Source of the DNA: Rothia nasimurium
Lineage (GTDB): Bacteria; Actinomycetota; Actinomycetes; Actinomycetales; Micrococcaceae
DNA: 64,000 nucleotides
Assembly: GCF_928382285.1 (NCBI RefSeq)
Contig: NZ_CAKMSS010000005.1
Location: forward strand, 1 to 64,000
Reading direction: 5' to 3'
The position numbers and the translations under genes were made by a program. Below the pieces are notes generated by a model. It was given only the letters and a program-made list of their open reading frames with translations, searched no databases and was not told where the DNA came from. Positions within the stretch are counted from its first letter, which is position 1. Every line of letters begins with the position of its first letter. Below, piece by piece: positions 1 through 8,995 of this stretch.

Positions 1-229
1 TAGCAACGGTCTTGTCCGGTATGGCTTGAGGTTATTTGTAGAGATTTAACGCTCATATTTTTGCCGCGGGTGGGGCCGTTGTCTAGTTGGTGGGTGTGGG
101 GTGCGTGTCTACTTTTGAATAAGCCTCCTTAATTAGTGCTTGTAATAAAAGGTGGGGATTTTTGTAACTTTGGATTGTATTCAGTAAAATTAGAGAAGTT
201 TATCTTTTCATGTAGAAATCCGGTCGTAT
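1..229. other. AT-rich gene-free left edge
   Basis: No reading frame or RNA gene could be supported here. The stretch is AT-rich like the gene that follows, which suggests both belong to the same acquired segment. It presumably holds the promoter of that gene, but no convincing -35/-10 pair was found. Confidence 0.5.
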
Positions 230-1543
230 ATGTCTAAATTTTCCAGCCCAGATAGGGCAAGTTTCTTTCCATTTAGTCGTGCTGAGACTGTCAAGGTCAT
301 ACTTCCTCTCTCTATTTTGGGATTGGCCTGGCTTATGGCTCCGCGCTTATATGGAAACCAATCTTCCTATCTGCATAAGGAGGACGGTCATATATTTCTG
401 ACAGAATTTTTGGCTGGTGGCCATCTGTTAGAAACATATACAGGGTACTTGCACGTATATCCAAGAGGTATAGCAGGTGCGTGCTCATCGCTGGCTCCTG
501 AGTTATTTTCGTACTGCACTGCTGGGGCATCGGGAATCATACGTATCTTGCTCGGAGTGCTCGTTATATTCTATCTTTCACCCTATGTTAAAAATAAATG
601 GTGGGCTGCAATGGGGGGGGGTGTAATTGTATTTGGTGGTATCGGACAACAAGAGGTTTTGGGGAATATTACTAACCTAAGGTGGTTCCTCGATATTGGA
701 GCAACCATTGCTCTGCTGGGATTCTATAAAAATTCTATTGGAATTATTTTAGCTAGCTTCTTTGTGATAGGAGGTGCAACTAGTGACCCTCTTGCCTTGG
801 CGTTGCTACCAGTAGCTATATGGCGACTTTGTGTGCTTCCAGGGTGCGGAAAAATTATCCCTTCACTTTATCTTCTAAGTTCAGCTATTCACTGGATAAT
901 TATTGAGAGTTCTGCTCGTCAGTCGATATTGATAGATCTTATCAAGCAGCCTATGAATACAATAGAGTTTATTGCAACTCGAGCTTTTGGGGTCGCTCTA
1001 TTCGGTGAGACTGGTACGCAGGCTGGTGTTCTAGTGTTTAACGTAGGTTTAATAGGTTTTATAGCTGTAATAATTTTCGGGATTATCTATAATATTTCCC
1101 GCCCCTTTATTCATAGGGGAGTTAAAATCCAGCTTTTCCTCTTGGTAAGTGCATCAATTTGCTTCCTTTTAGCAACTGTTGCCTTTTCAGCGACTGAACT
1201 AGTTGATGTAGGGAGAGACCTCTTGTATGTTTCCCGCTACAGTCTAATACCAGCTATTTTCCTAGCTCTGTTCTTGATTATTTGCTTAAGCTGGATCCCT
1301 CTCCGCGGGTATAAGCGTTACCTCGTCTATGGGACAGTAGCTATGCTGGGTATTGCTGCCATTGTAGATTCCCGTGGTGACGAATGGGCAACGAGAGGGC
1401 CCGTATGGAGTGAGACAGTTAAAGTTGCTCGACAGCAATGTGAACAGGACAAAGATCTATACTCTGTAACAGTACCTATTACGCCTCAGAACGTACCCAC
1501 AAAATGGGAAGCAACTCTTACCTGTGACTGGCTCCTAAAGTAG
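230..1543 (+). CDS. Polytopic membrane protein, GT-C glycosyltransferase-like
   Basis: The 437-residue product has about ten hydrophobic membrane segments and little else. The first extracytoplasmic loop (about residues 45-80) has an acidic KEDGHIFL motif followed by GYLHVYPR. That layout is typical of GT-C-fold membrane glycosyltransferases of actinobacteria, which use polyprenyl-phosphate sugars on the outer membrane face. The short C-terminal tail after the last segment is hydrophilic and has two cysteines. Codon use is strikingly AT-rich compared with every gene to its right except those near 27-29 kb, which points to horizontal acquisition. It lies beside a polysaccharide operon but on the opposite strand, converging on it. 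A role in modifying that polymer is inference. ATG is the only good start; the ribosome binding site is weak. Confidence 0.6.
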   Translation: MSKFSSPDRASFFPFSRAETVKVILPLSILGLAWLMAPRLYGNQSSYLHKEDGHIFLTEFLAGGHLLETYTGYLHVYPRGIAGACSSLAPELFSYCTAGASGIIRILLGVLVIFYLSPYVKNKWWAAMGGGVIVFGGIGQQEVLGNITNLRWFLDIGATIALLGFYKNSIGIILASFFVIGGATSDPLALALLPVAIWRLCVLPGCGKIIPSLYLLSSAIHWIIIESSARQSILIDLIKQPMNTIEFIATRAFGVALFGETGTQAGVLVFNVGLIGFIAVIIFGIIYNISRPFIHRGVKIQLFLLVSASICFLLATVAFSATELVDVGRDLLYVSRYSLIPAIFLALFLIICLSWIPLRGYKRYLVYGTVAMLGIAAIVDSRGDEWATRGPVWSETVKVARQQCEQDKDLYSVTVPITPQNVPTKWEATLTCDWLLK

Positions 1544-1560
1544 GGCTTAATATAAAGCGA

Positions 1561-1613
1561 AGGACGCCCCGCCCTCCTTCCCCATGAGAGGGGAGTGGAG
1601 AGCGGGGCGTCCT
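1561..1613. terminator. Bidirectional terminator between convergent genes
   Basis: A 12-bp perfect stem (1561-1572 with 1602-1613) is followed by GAGTTTT on the plus side and a T-rich run on the minus side. It separates the left-edge membrane gene from the convergent DUF2505 gene. Confidence 0.8.
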
Positions 1614-1628
1614 GAGTTTTAGAGGCTC

Positions 1629-2135
1629 TTAGTAGTTAGCCTTGATGTACTCTTCAGCGCTGGTGCCCAGGGCTGAGAAAACGCGGCCAATCTGGGGCTC
1701 AGCTGCAGCAGCAATCTTCTTACCAACTAGGGGAATTGAGCACTTGACCTCACCGTCGACCTTAACTTCGGTGGTCTCACCGGCGGGGGTCAGAGTCTGG
1801 GTTGCGTTACCGGTAACGGGGATACCCTTGACGGTTACCTCAGAAACTACGGTGCGGGAGCCGTCTGCTGCGGGAGCTGAGACGCGGTCAACCTGAGAAA
1901 CGGTCACACCGTTGGATACGCCGGGGAGCTTCTTGGCCATATCGGGAATGCGGTCTGCGGGGATAGCGCGCACGGTGGTGGCGGTGAAGGCACCGGCGGG
2001 GTCGCCATCAACTGAGAAGGACTCGAAGGAGATACGGACCTTTTCGCTGGCGAAGCGAGCGAAGTTCTCGTCGGCAAAGGCGCGGATGACGTTGTCGATA
2101 GAAGCGTTGATGGTGGTTGAACTCTGAACAGCCAT
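1629..2135 (-). CDS. DUF2505 domain protein
   Basis: This 168-residue soluble protein matches DUF2505, an actinobacterial family with a START/SRPBCC-like fold. The N-terminus (MAVQSSTTINAS) opens the beta strand seen in ligand-binding START-like proteins, and alternating strands continue to about residue 135. A C-terminal helix (VFSALGTSAEEYIKANY) would close the pocket. No catalytic residue is evident and the ligand is unknown for the family. The gene is last on the minus strand after the polysaccharide operon, with an 88-bp gap, so it is probably transcribed on its own. The start is preceded by a purine-rich AAAGAGAGAG stretch. Confidence 0.8.
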   Translation of the reverse strand: MAVQSSTTINASIDNVIRAFADENFARFASEKVRISFESFSVDGDPAGAFTATTVRAIPADRIPDMAKKLPGVSNGVTVSQVDRVSAPAADGSRTVVSEVTVKGIPVTGNATQTLTPAGETTEVKVDGEVKCSIPLVGKKIAAAAEPQIGRVFSALGTSAEEYIKANY

Positions 2136-2223
2136 GGGCTCTCTCTTTCAGGGGCGGTGATAAAGGTGTCGTGCCCTATTCTACGGGGTGTGCTTGAGGG
2201 CGCGAAAGCGCGGAGCAGCCTTG

Positions 2224-2820
2224 CTACTGAGAGCGGAATCCGGCAATAATCTGGGCGGTCCGGCGGATAAAACCGCTGTTATAGGCTGTGCCCAGGGCTT
2301 CTAGCTCGGCTGCGAGGTTATCTGAGGCCTGGTCGCTACCGGGCACGCGGTAGGTTCCCCGGAGCGAACCGGGGTCGGCAAAGGCCGCGTCCAGCTTGTT
2401 TCTCAGGTCTTCGGGGCTGGTAACAACGATAGCCTCACCGTGGGTCTCCATAACCCGGGAGAACTCGACCTGGTGGTTATCAACGACCTCATCGAGCTCA
2501 GCCACACGCGGCACAGCAAGCGGGATAGCCCCGACCTCACGGGCATCGAGAATTGAGCCCGGGCCGCCCTGAACCAGCACCACCTTGGCAGCCCGGTAAA
2601 GATCAAGCAGGTCGGCGCGGGGCATGCGCTCGACGGCGTCCGCATGCTGGGGAGGAGCAGTGAAACCGTGCTGCACCAGAGCAGTAATCTCTGGCCGGTC
2701 TGCCAGGTAAGCATCAACCCACTGAATCAGCCGGTCAAAGTGGTGATGGTCGGTGCCCAGAGACACCACCAGATCGTAAGCCTTAGCCTGGGCGGCGTCG
2801 GGGCGCGGGGTTTCTGTCAC
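2224..2820 (-). CDS. PssE/Alg13-like glycosyltransferase subunit
   Basis: The 198-residue protein resembles the catalytic C-terminal half of family GT28 transferases (Alg13, PssE, MurG C-domain). The start VSLGTDHHHFDRLIQW and the nucleotide-sugar loop VLVQGGPGSILDAREVGAIPL correspond to the UDP-sugar binding region. In this family the catalytic subunit works with a small membrane-anchoring partner (Alg14/PssD), and that partner is encoded 9 bp upstream. Together they would add a sugar to a lipid-linked precursor at the cytoplasmic membrane face. The product starts about 15 residues before the domain; this extension is poorly conserved in character and the start could be slightly downstream. 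It is the last gene of the polysaccharide operon. Confidence 0.85.
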   Translation of the reverse strand: MTETPRPDAAQAKAYDLVVSLGTDHHHFDRLIQWVDAYLADRPEITALVQHGFTAPPQHADAVERMPRADLLDLYRAAKVVLVQGGPGSILDAREVGAIPLAVPRVAELDEVVDNHQVEFSRVMETHGEAIVVTSPEDLRNKLDAAFADPGSLRGTYRVPGSDQASDNLAAELEALGTAYNSGFIRRTAQIIAGFRSQ

Positions 2821-2829
2821 GGCAGCCTC

Positions 2830-3279
2830 CTAAAGGATATGGCCGATATTGACGGCTTCAGGGAAGGTCTTTTTCTGCTCATCCCACTGCACCACAAAGA
2901 GGTCGCTCATGGGGTAGCACATGCGACCTGTGAGGGTGGGCATGGTGATGCGGTCATAGGCCTCGATGAAAACGGTCTTGATGCCCAGCAGCTTAGCAAT
3001 GATAAAGAAGGGAACAGCGACCGCGGCTCCCGTAGAGACTACCGCGTCGGGACGTTCCTTGCGCAGGACCCGCCAGGCTACCCCAATATTGCGAATAGCG
3101 TTAGGAATATTGCGGGTGGTAGGGAAGTGCACCCAGTAGGTGCGCTCGCCCTCTAAGGCCGCTTTGACCTCGGGTAGTTCAAAGGTGGCCCAGGCCCGGT
3201 CATGTTCCTTCCAGAACTTATCCAGAGCAATGAGCTGGGCGAGGTGGCCACCAGCGCTTGCGGTAAGGAGTACTTTCAT
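2830..3279 (-). CDS. PssD/Alg14-like glycosyltransferase subunit
   Basis: The 149-residue protein begins with MKVLLTASAGGHLAQL, the hallmark of Alg14/PssD/Cps14F proteins. A hydrophobic stretch (about residues 84-105, AAVAVPFFIIAKLLGIKTVF) and the ESY-like IEAYDRI segment match the acceptor-side half of a split GT28 enzyme. It should recruit the PssE-like subunit encoded next to it to the membrane and bind the lipid-linked acceptor. Only 6 bp separate its start from the stop of the Wzz-like gene upstream, so the two are almost certainly cotranscribed. Length is normal for the family. The transferred sugar cannot be read from the sequence. Confidence 0.88.
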   Translation of the reverse strand: MKVLLTASAGGHLAQLIALDKFWKEHDRAWATFELPEVKAALEGERTYWVHFPTTRNIPNAIRNIGVAWRVLRKERPDAVVSTGAAVAVPFFIIAKLLGIKTVFIEAYDRITMPTLTGRMCYPMSDLFVVQWDEQKKTFPEAVNIGHIL

Positions 3280-3285
3280 GGCTGT

Positions 3286-4491
3286 TTATTTCTGGGTGGG
3301 AGTGTCAAAGTAGACGGGAATGACCTGGGTGGAGCTGGCCGGGGTGAGCTCGTCGAAGAGTCGCTGGGCGCTCTTGACGGTGCTCTTTGAGGTAAAGGGA
3401 ACCAGCAGCACGCGGGTATGGTCAGCAGCCAGCAGGACCTTAGACGTAGAGGCAGAAGCGGGAGCATCGATAATAACCGGCGAGTTCTGCTTGATGTAAT
3501 CTTTGAGGTTCTCAAGGCCCAGGGCGTTGAAAGTAGCGGCGTCGGCGATGCTGTAGTTGCTATCGGTGAGGACACCGGTGAGCAGGGAAGTCAGCGAGGC
3601 TGCTGCGCGGGGGGTGGGGGAGAAGATGGTGATGCCGCGCAGATCGGCGTTCTTGAGGCGCCCGTCTGCTACGCCGATACGGCGTAACAGCTGGGTTGCT
3701 GATTCGGTTTCGGCACCGCGGGCAATGATGGAGACGGGAGCCCCTGAGATTTCTGAGAGGCGCTCTGAGTAGCCCAGGGTGCGGTTGGTGCGGTCTACAA
3801 CGTAGGCTGCGAAGATACCGATGAGCAGACCCATGGCGCCACCGATGAAGATGGTCTGAGCCAGGCTGAAGTTTGAGGGTGCATCGGGCACCTGGGCTTC
3901 TGAGATGATGGTGCCGCTGTCGGTGGAGGTTGCCTCTAGGGTCAGGATTGCCTGGTCAACTAGACCCTTATCCATGCCGTCTGAAACCGCGTCAATGTTA
4001 TCCCGGGTTTCCTCGCGGCTGACTCGGAGGGTATCGGAGCGGTGGTTCAGGTAAGCCTGGGCAACGGTGTTAGCAATATCGGCGGACTTCTGAGCATCGT
4101 CGGTGTTGACGATGATGTCGAGAATAGTGCTGTTGGAGTGGCCCGCAGCGGTGACCTGATCCTTGAGGTCGGCTACGTCCATACCTAGCTCATCGGCAGC
4201 AGCCTGCAGGACCACTCGGGAGGAGGCAATGGCCTCTTCGGTATCCATGTCGATGGAATTGAGGGCTGATCGTAACCCGGTTGCCCCGGCACTGGGCTGG
4301 GTGACGTTGATAACTGCCTTGGACTCGTAGGAGTGGGGTAGAGCCAGGCCGGCTACCGCGCCCAGGGCTGCGAAGATGAGGGCACTGATGAGCACAACGA
4401 TCTTGTGGCGCAGGATGCGGCGGACGGCTGCCCCCAGTGAAATAGGGGTAGCCTGCTGGTCGTTGGCTCTGGCTCGTGAGGAGCGTTCCAT
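3286..4491 (-). CDS. Wzz-like chain-length protein with degenerate BY-kinase domain
   Basis: The 401-residue protein has a short cytoplasmic N-terminus, a membrane helix (about 29-52), an extracytoplasmic Wzz-type region with coiled character and a second helix (about 210-232). This is the usual architecture of polysaccharide copolymerases. The remaining 165 residues look like the P-loop ATPase/tyrosine kinase part of CpsD/Wzc proteins: a strand equivalent to the Walker A strand (GITIFSPTPRAAAS), a Walker B-like VIIDAP and the following VLLVPFTSKST strand. The Walker A glycines and lysine are missing and no C-terminal tyrosine cluster exists, so it should not bind ATP normally. It probably regulates chain length by scaffolding. 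It lies mid-operon, between the flippase and PssD genes. Confidence 0.85.
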   Translation of the reverse strand: MERSSRARANDQQATPISLGAAVRRILRHKIVVLISALIFAALGAVAGLALPHSYESKAVINVTQPSAGATGLRSALNSIDMDTEEAIASSRVVLQAAADELGMDVADLKDQVTAAGHSNSTILDIIVNTDDAQKSADIANTVAQAYLNHRSDTLRVSREETRDNIDAVSDGMDKGLVDQAILTLEATSTDSGTIISEAQVPDAPSNFSLAQTIFIGGAMGLLIGIFAAYVVDRTNRTLGYSERLSEISGAPVSIIARGAETESATQLLRRIGVADGRLKNADLRGITIFSPTPRAAASLTSLLTGVLTDSNYSIADAATFNALGLENLKDYIKQNSPVIIDAPASASTSKVLLAADHTRVLLVPFTSKSTVKSAQRLFDELTPASSTQVIPVYFDTPTQK

Positions 4492-4520
4492 GTGTGTTCC
4501 TTCCCTAGGAGTGTATGGGC

Positions 4521-6047
4521 CTAGCGGCGAAGTTTGCGAGTGACTGATATGACGAGAGTTTCAAGGCCGATTGCTCGGCGGAAACGGTAGATGAGAGCTA
4601 AGTAGAGGGGGATAAGAAGCAAGGCATAGGCAGCTAAGGCTAGCAGACTTTGCCCCCATAGCAGGATGGTCAGCGCTGCCCCCACACCCGGTGTAAGGGC
4701 TGCAAGAGCCATAATTGGCAGGACCTCGGTGAGACGGGGGCGAATACCCAGTTTGCCGTAGACTTGGGCGGTAGCAAGGCCACAGTCGGTGAGGACGGCT
4801 GCCGCCCAGGCTGTTGCTGCCCCGGCAAGCCCCCAGAGAGGGATGAGCACTAGGTTCAGCACAAGGGCTACCAGCAAAGCCGAGAGCTTGTTGTAGAGCT
4901 GCCAGCGGGCGCGTCCGCTCATCAGCAGTACCGACTGCACGCCGCCTGCCGCCATCTGCACCAGCATCGCCGCGCCGATGATATAGAAGAGCGGGGCGCC
5001 AGCGGTAAAACCTTCACCGAAGAAACCCAGTAAGACCGGCCCAAAGGCGGCAAGCGTAATGAAGAAGGGCCAGCCGACAGCGATCAGAATACGGGTAGCT
5101 GAGACAAAAATCTGGCGGGCCCGAGCCTGGTCACCGGTGGCGATAGCGGCAGAGATATCGGGGCCGGTCACCACACGGGCGGTGTGCTCCACCATGGCCC
5201 CCACCCGCACACAGCGATTGACGGCACCGTAGATACCGCTAGCAGCGGGCCCCAAGAAGAGACCGATGAGCAGCACATCAACCCACTCCAGCACTGCTTC
5301 GACCATAGCCGATACGCCGCGAGCCGAGCTAAAAGCCCAGAAAGAACGGGCCGACTCGGGAGCCGCCACAGCGGTAGGGGGCACCTGCTCAACTGCAAGG
5401 TGACGAGCCGGGTAGCTGGGTACGTCCTCCTGCTGGGGCATATATTTCCGCACCCAGAGCGCTGCCACCACAAAAACCACCAGAAGGGGCACAGCCCAGG
5501 CAAGCGCCAGGTAGGCGATAGCTCCCGAGAAGGCCACAGCCAGTAAGACCGCGCCGATGCGTAGGGTCGGCAGCAGGGCAGACTGCAAGAAGGTGAACTC
5601 AACCGTGTGCCCCAGCCCGCGCAGGGCACCAAAACACAGGGTCATCCAGGCCGCCACCACCACAAAGGGGGCTGACACGAGAACTGCGGTGCGGACGTCC
5701 GCCCCCAGATTCGGGGTCACAGCCGGTAGCGCGCAGAGCAGGGCGGCTACAGCCAGCACCAGGGCAATGACGGTGGCCGGCCCGAAAGCAAAACGCATCA
5801 GCTGCGGCAGGCTAGAGTAGCGCCCCACGGCGCGCTGGGCGCTCATGGTACGCACCAGGCCGGTGTCGGCACCGAATACGCACAGAGAGGTGGCAATCGC
5901 GAAGACAGCCATGACCTGGAAGAAGGCGCCGGCCCCGGCTTCGCCCACCCCGTTAGAAACAATCAGGGTAGCCACAAAAGCAGCGGCAGAACCGTACATC
6001 ACATACAGGGACGAAAAAGCCCCACTTCGGGCAAGCGAACGGGCCAT
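4521..6047 (-). CDS. Wzx-like polysaccharide flippase
   Basis: This roughly 508-residue protein has about fourteen membrane segments and the layout of MOP-superfamily lipid-linked oligosaccharide flippases. A hydrophilic loop near residues 205-235, rich in proline and alanine, separates the two halves. Glycine-rich helix 1 (VSNGVGEAGAGAFFQV) and the central LLIGLFLGPAASGIYGAVNR helix are typical. It would move undecaprenyl-linked repeat units across the membrane. The ATG at 6047 is preferred over GTG at 6050 because GGAGG lies 7 bases upstream. The start overlaps the stop of the polymerase gene, indicating translational coupling. Family assignment is firm; substrate is unknown. Confidence 0.85.
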   Translation of the reverse strand: MARSLARSGAFSSLYVMYGSAAAFVATLIVSNGVGEAGAGAFFQVMAVFAIATSLCVFGADTGLVRTMSAQRAVGRYSSLPQLMRFAFGPATVIALVLAVAALLCALPAVTPNLGADVRTAVLVSAPFVVVAAWMTLCFGALRGLGHTVEFTFLQSALLPTLRIGAVLLAVAFSGAIAYLALAWAVPLLVVFVVAALWVRKYMPQQEDVPSYPARHLAVEQVPPTAVAAPESARSFWAFSSARGVSAMVEAVLEWVDVLLIGLFLGPAASGIYGAVNRCVRVGAMVEHTARVVTGPDISAAIATGDQARARQIFVSATRILIAVGWPFFITLAAFGPVLLGFFGEGFTAGAPLFYIIGAAMLVQMAAGGVQSVLLMSGRARWQLYNKLSALLVALVLNLVLIPLWGLAGAATAWAAAVLTDCGLATAQVYGKLGIRPRLTEVLPIMALAALTPGVGAALTILLWGQSLLALAAYALLLIPLYLALIYRFRRAIGLETLVISVTRKLRR

Positions 6048-7333
6048 CACAGACCCTCCCCGTACATGCGCGAACGCATCATTAGCGCCACCGACAGCAT
6101 CAGCACGGTCAGCTGAATCACGTCAAAAGAGTAGAAGAAAACCACGGCCAGAGCCGCAACAATCACCGAGTGCACCCACATACCGGTAATCGAAGCGATG
6201 TTCCAGGTATTGATCAGAACCGAAACAACATAGAGCAGGAAAAGCCCCAAACCCACAAAGCCAAAGCAGAACATCAGCGCCCAGACCTGGCCCTGAGTAC
6301 CCATCGACACACCCACGCTATCGGCCATCTTCGAGGTGCCATAGCCCACCAGGGGAGAGCGCAGGGTGTACTCAAAGGTCAGCTCGTAGAGCGAAGCGCG
6401 ACCACCGGTGGAGTCAGAATACTCCTGACGGCCCAAAATATCGCCCACAGCGCCAGAAACCAGCAGGTAGGTCACCACGCCAACGCCCAGCACCGCACCG
6501 ATACCCAGTGCCCGCCAGTCACCCTTGAGTAGGAGCCGGAAGAGCACATAGGCAAAAGCTGACCCCAGGCCAATGAACATGCCCCGGTTAGAGGTAGCCA
6601 CAGCAGGCACCAGCGACAGGGCCACCGCAAAACCAAGCCCCAGCTGAATCTTCTTCGAGTGCACACCGGTCATCACCGCAAACACCACAGGGGTCAGCAG
6701 CGCATAGGCCAGGCCCCAGGAGTTAGCGTAGGGGAAGGGCGCGGACGGGCGGATATAAGCCACCTCAGCGCCCCAGGGCCACTGCACCTCAGCCATCGGC
6801 GGAAGCACATAGTCCTTCACCAGCTCGTTATTGAGCAGGGCCCCCGGCAGAATGAAACTCATCGGGGTCGGCAGACGGAAATCGGGGAAGGCCAAGGCCA
6901 GGTACCCCAAAATCACCACCGTGAACCAAATCGTCAGCAGCCCACCCAGCATGATGTGGTTGGGAATGCGCTCGCGGGCATTGAAGAAGTAGAGCGTGTA
7001 GATACCCACGTTAAAGATGTTCATGTAGCGCTGGAACCAGCCCAGGAACTCTGAAGCGGTATCAACCGAAACCACACAGATAAGGCCCCAGAACATGAGG
7101 GCAAACCAGATCCACATGGTGGAGTGCACCAGTACATGGCGGCGCATGACCATGAGCACAATCATCGATGCTGCAAGAAGGGTGGGCGCAAACTGCATCA
7201 TGCCCATAGCCCATACGAGTGGGAAGCCGTAGAGCAGAACCAGAATGGGCCAGGCAGGCAGGGGAGCTCCGGCGGTGGGGGCAACAGCAGATAAAAACCT
7301 GTTGTGCCGGTGGGTCGGGGTAAGCACGGTCAT
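6047..7333 (-). CDS. O-antigen polymerase/ligase-like membrane protein (Wzy-like)
   Basis: The 428-residue product has about eleven membrane segments and one large extracytoplasmic loop (about residues 165-215, ending AYIRPSAPFPYANSWGLAYA). That loop position, the SNRGMFIGLG segment after it and the following R-rich cytoplasmic turn match Wzy/WaaL-type proteins. In context (flippase and chain-length genes directly downstream) polymerization of repeat units on the outer membrane face is the likely job. The gene starts 4 bp after the stop of the GT2 gene and overlaps the flippase gene. Ligase activity cannot be excluded from sequence. Confidence 0.82.
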   Translation of the reverse strand: MTVLTPTHRHNRFLSAVAPTAGAPLPAWPILVLLYGFPLVWAMGMMQFAPTLLAASMIVLMVMRRHVLVHSTMWIWFALMFWGLICVVSVDTASEFLGWFQRYMNIFNVGIYTLYFFNARERIPNHIMLGGLLTIWFTVVILGYLALAFPDFRLPTPMSFILPGALLNNELVKDYVLPPMAEVQWPWGAEVAYIRPSAPFPYANSWGLAYALLTPVVFAVMTGVHSKKIQLGLGFAVALSLVPAVATSNRGMFIGLGSAFAYVLFRLLLKGDWRALGIGAVLGVGVVTYLLVSGAVGDILGRQEYSDSTGGRASLYELTFEYTLRSPLVGYGTSKMADSVGVSMGTQGQVWALMFCFGFVGLGLFLLYVVSVLINTWNIASITGMWVHSVIVAALAVVFFYSFDVIQLTVLMLSVALMMRSRMYGEGL

Positions 7334-7337
7334 GGGG

Positions 7338-8249
7338 CTAGAGGCCTCGACCGGTCTTATTCACAGCCGCCAAAAGTGCAGAGGGGCTCACCAGACCCAG
7401 GGCAACAGGCAACGCAGCCCAGGCTCGTAGCTGCGCGGGATCACGGCGCAGCGTAGCTTGTACATAGGCAAGAGCCAGCTTTTTATTCCCCAGCGCAGCG
7501 TGAATAAAAGCAATCTGCCCCGTTATGCGGGCAAGACCCTTGGGGTCGCTTTCAAACTCGGGGAACTTGCGCAGCAGGTAGGTGAGACCCGCGGCCATGT
7601 TTTCCCACTTGCCGGCAAAGAAGGACGGGCGATCCCACAGAATCAGTACAAGCGGCTTTTCGACCGAGTAGATATCACCGAACTTGGTGGCGCGCAGAAG
7701 AAGGTCGTAGTCCTCACCGTAGGCAGCCGGGAGGTCCTCGTCAACGAGCCCCACGCGTCCTAGCAAATCTGAGCGGCGGTAGAGCATCGCCGAGGGGTGG
7801 ATTTCGGTGATGCGGGACCGGAGAAAATCAGCGAAGGTGGCGCGGGCGGGAGCTAAACGGTCAATATCTTTACCGCCAGAGCGCACCCGGATACCCGAAG
7901 AAATCGCAATTGCCTGCGGGGCACGCTGCCAGAGCTCTAACTGGTCAGCGAGCTTGGTCGGCAGCCAGTAATCATCGTCGTCGCAGAAGCCAAGAATGTC
8001 TCCGGCAGCAGCTTCAATACCGGTGTTACGGCCACCGGCTAGACCCTGGGGGCGGGTATTAGGGATAGTGCGCAGGGAGCGGTTCTCAGGAACCTGAAGA
8101 TCTGCCAGCGGGTCAATCTCAACGTGGTCAAAGACCACCAGCACCTCAACCGGGCCGGTATAAGTCTGTTCAAAAAGAGCGGTAACCGCGGTACGCAGAA
8201 GCTCAGGACGCTTACCGTTCGTGGCGATAATGACGGAAACACTCTGCAT
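7338..8249 (-). CDS. Family 2 glycosyltransferase
   Basis: The 303-residue protein has a GT-A fold of family GT2. The N-terminal SVSVIIATNGKR strand is followed by the donor-binding region with GLAGGRNTGIEAAAGDILGF and the acidic DDDDYW motif (about residues 93-98) that binds the metal and nucleotide-sugar. A second acidic element, YGEDYDLLLRA, corresponds to the ED catalytic-base motif. The C-terminal 70 residues are helical and alanine-rich. No membrane helix is obvious, so the enzyme would act in the cytoplasm on lipid-linked intermediates. It overlaps the upstream CDP-alcohol phosphotransferase gene by one base (ATGA-type junction). Confidence 0.9.
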   Translation of the reverse strand: MQSVSVIIATNGKRPELLRTAVTALFEQTYTGPVEVLVVFDHVEIDPLADLQVPENRSLRTIPNTRPQGLAGGRNTGIEAAAGDILGFCDDDDYWLPTKLADQLELWQRAPQAIAISSGIRVRSGGKDIDRLAPARATFADFLRSRITEIHPSAMLYRRSDLLGRVGLVDEDLPAAYGEDYDLLLRATKFGDIYSVEKPLVLILWDRPSFFAGKWENMAAGLTYLLRKFPEFESDPKGLARITGQIAFIHAALGNKKLALAYVQATLRRDPAQLRAWAALPVALGLVSPSALLAAVNKTGRGL

Positions 8250-8995
8250 TAGGCACCTGCCGGCTGAGCGAGGGTAACAAATTTACGGCGCATGGAAAGC
8301 AACACGGTGGCAGCATTGGCAGCAAAGAGTAGGCCATAGACCAGCACGAAGCCAAGACCTGTGCCCCAGAAGATAAAAATCCAGCAGAAGGTACCGGCGT
8401 CCATATGCAGGTTGATGAAAGAACGGAGGGTTCCCCCGGTAGCCGGGGCAGCGGTACCCCGATTATTGCGCAGCTGTTCAGCCAGAATCTGGCTCATAAA
8501 ATGCCCGGTGACCAGCACCGTAAAAGCAAGAGGGAGCCACCAGAGCTGCCAACCGGTCCAGGGGAAAGCCTGCGGATACTTGATAAAGCCCACCAGAATC
8601 GTCAGATGCATGGTAGGGGTGCGCATAGCATCAACCACATGGTCGAGCCACTCACCGGCAGGGGAGGACGCCCCTGTCACACGAGCAACCTGGCCGTCCG
8701 CCGAATCCAGAGCATAGCCCAAGGCAAAGAGCAGAGCCACTCCAACACCCAACAGGGGCGAAGGCGGGAAGAAAATCATCAAGAGCATACCCAGCACAGA
8801 AACCGTGGCGCTGAGAGCAGTGACCCCGTTGGGCCCAAGACCAGCCTTGACCGCAGCCGCAGCAAAGATACGGGCAACACGACGGTTAACCCAGCGGGTA
8901 TAGGCAGGCACTCCTGCACCAGACTTCTGGGCAGAGTTTAGTTGCGTCAGTGTTTCCCTAAACCCACGGGGGGCCAAAGTGCGAGTGCTAGTCAT
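8249..8995 (-). CDS. CDP-alcohol phosphatidyltransferase family membrane enzyme
   Basis: The 248-residue protein carries the complete CDP-alcohol phosphotransferase signature D-x2-DG-x2-AR-x8-G-x3-D-x3-D at about residues 92-118 (from DSADGQVAR to LDHVVD). Six membrane segments surround it. Members transfer a phosphoalcohol from a CDP-alcohol to a lipid or sugar acceptor with release of CMP. As first gene of a polysaccharide operon it may build a phosphodiester-containing polymer or start its lipid anchor; inositol or glycerol donors are both possible and the sequence does not decide. The promoter should lie in the 312-bp gap upstream. Confidence 0.88.
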   Translation of the reverse strand: MTSTRTLAPRGFRETLTQLNSAQKSGAGVPAYTRWVNRRVARIFAAAAVKAGLGPNGVTALSATVSVLGMLLMIFFPPSPLLGVGVALLFALGYALDSADGQVARVTGASSPAGEWLDHVVDAMRTPTMHLTILVGFIKYPQAFPWTGWQLWWLPLAFTVLVTGHFMSQILAEQLRNNRGTAAPATGGTLRSFINLHMDAGTFCWIFIFWGTGLGFVLVYGLLFAANAATVLLSMRRKFVTLAQPAGA

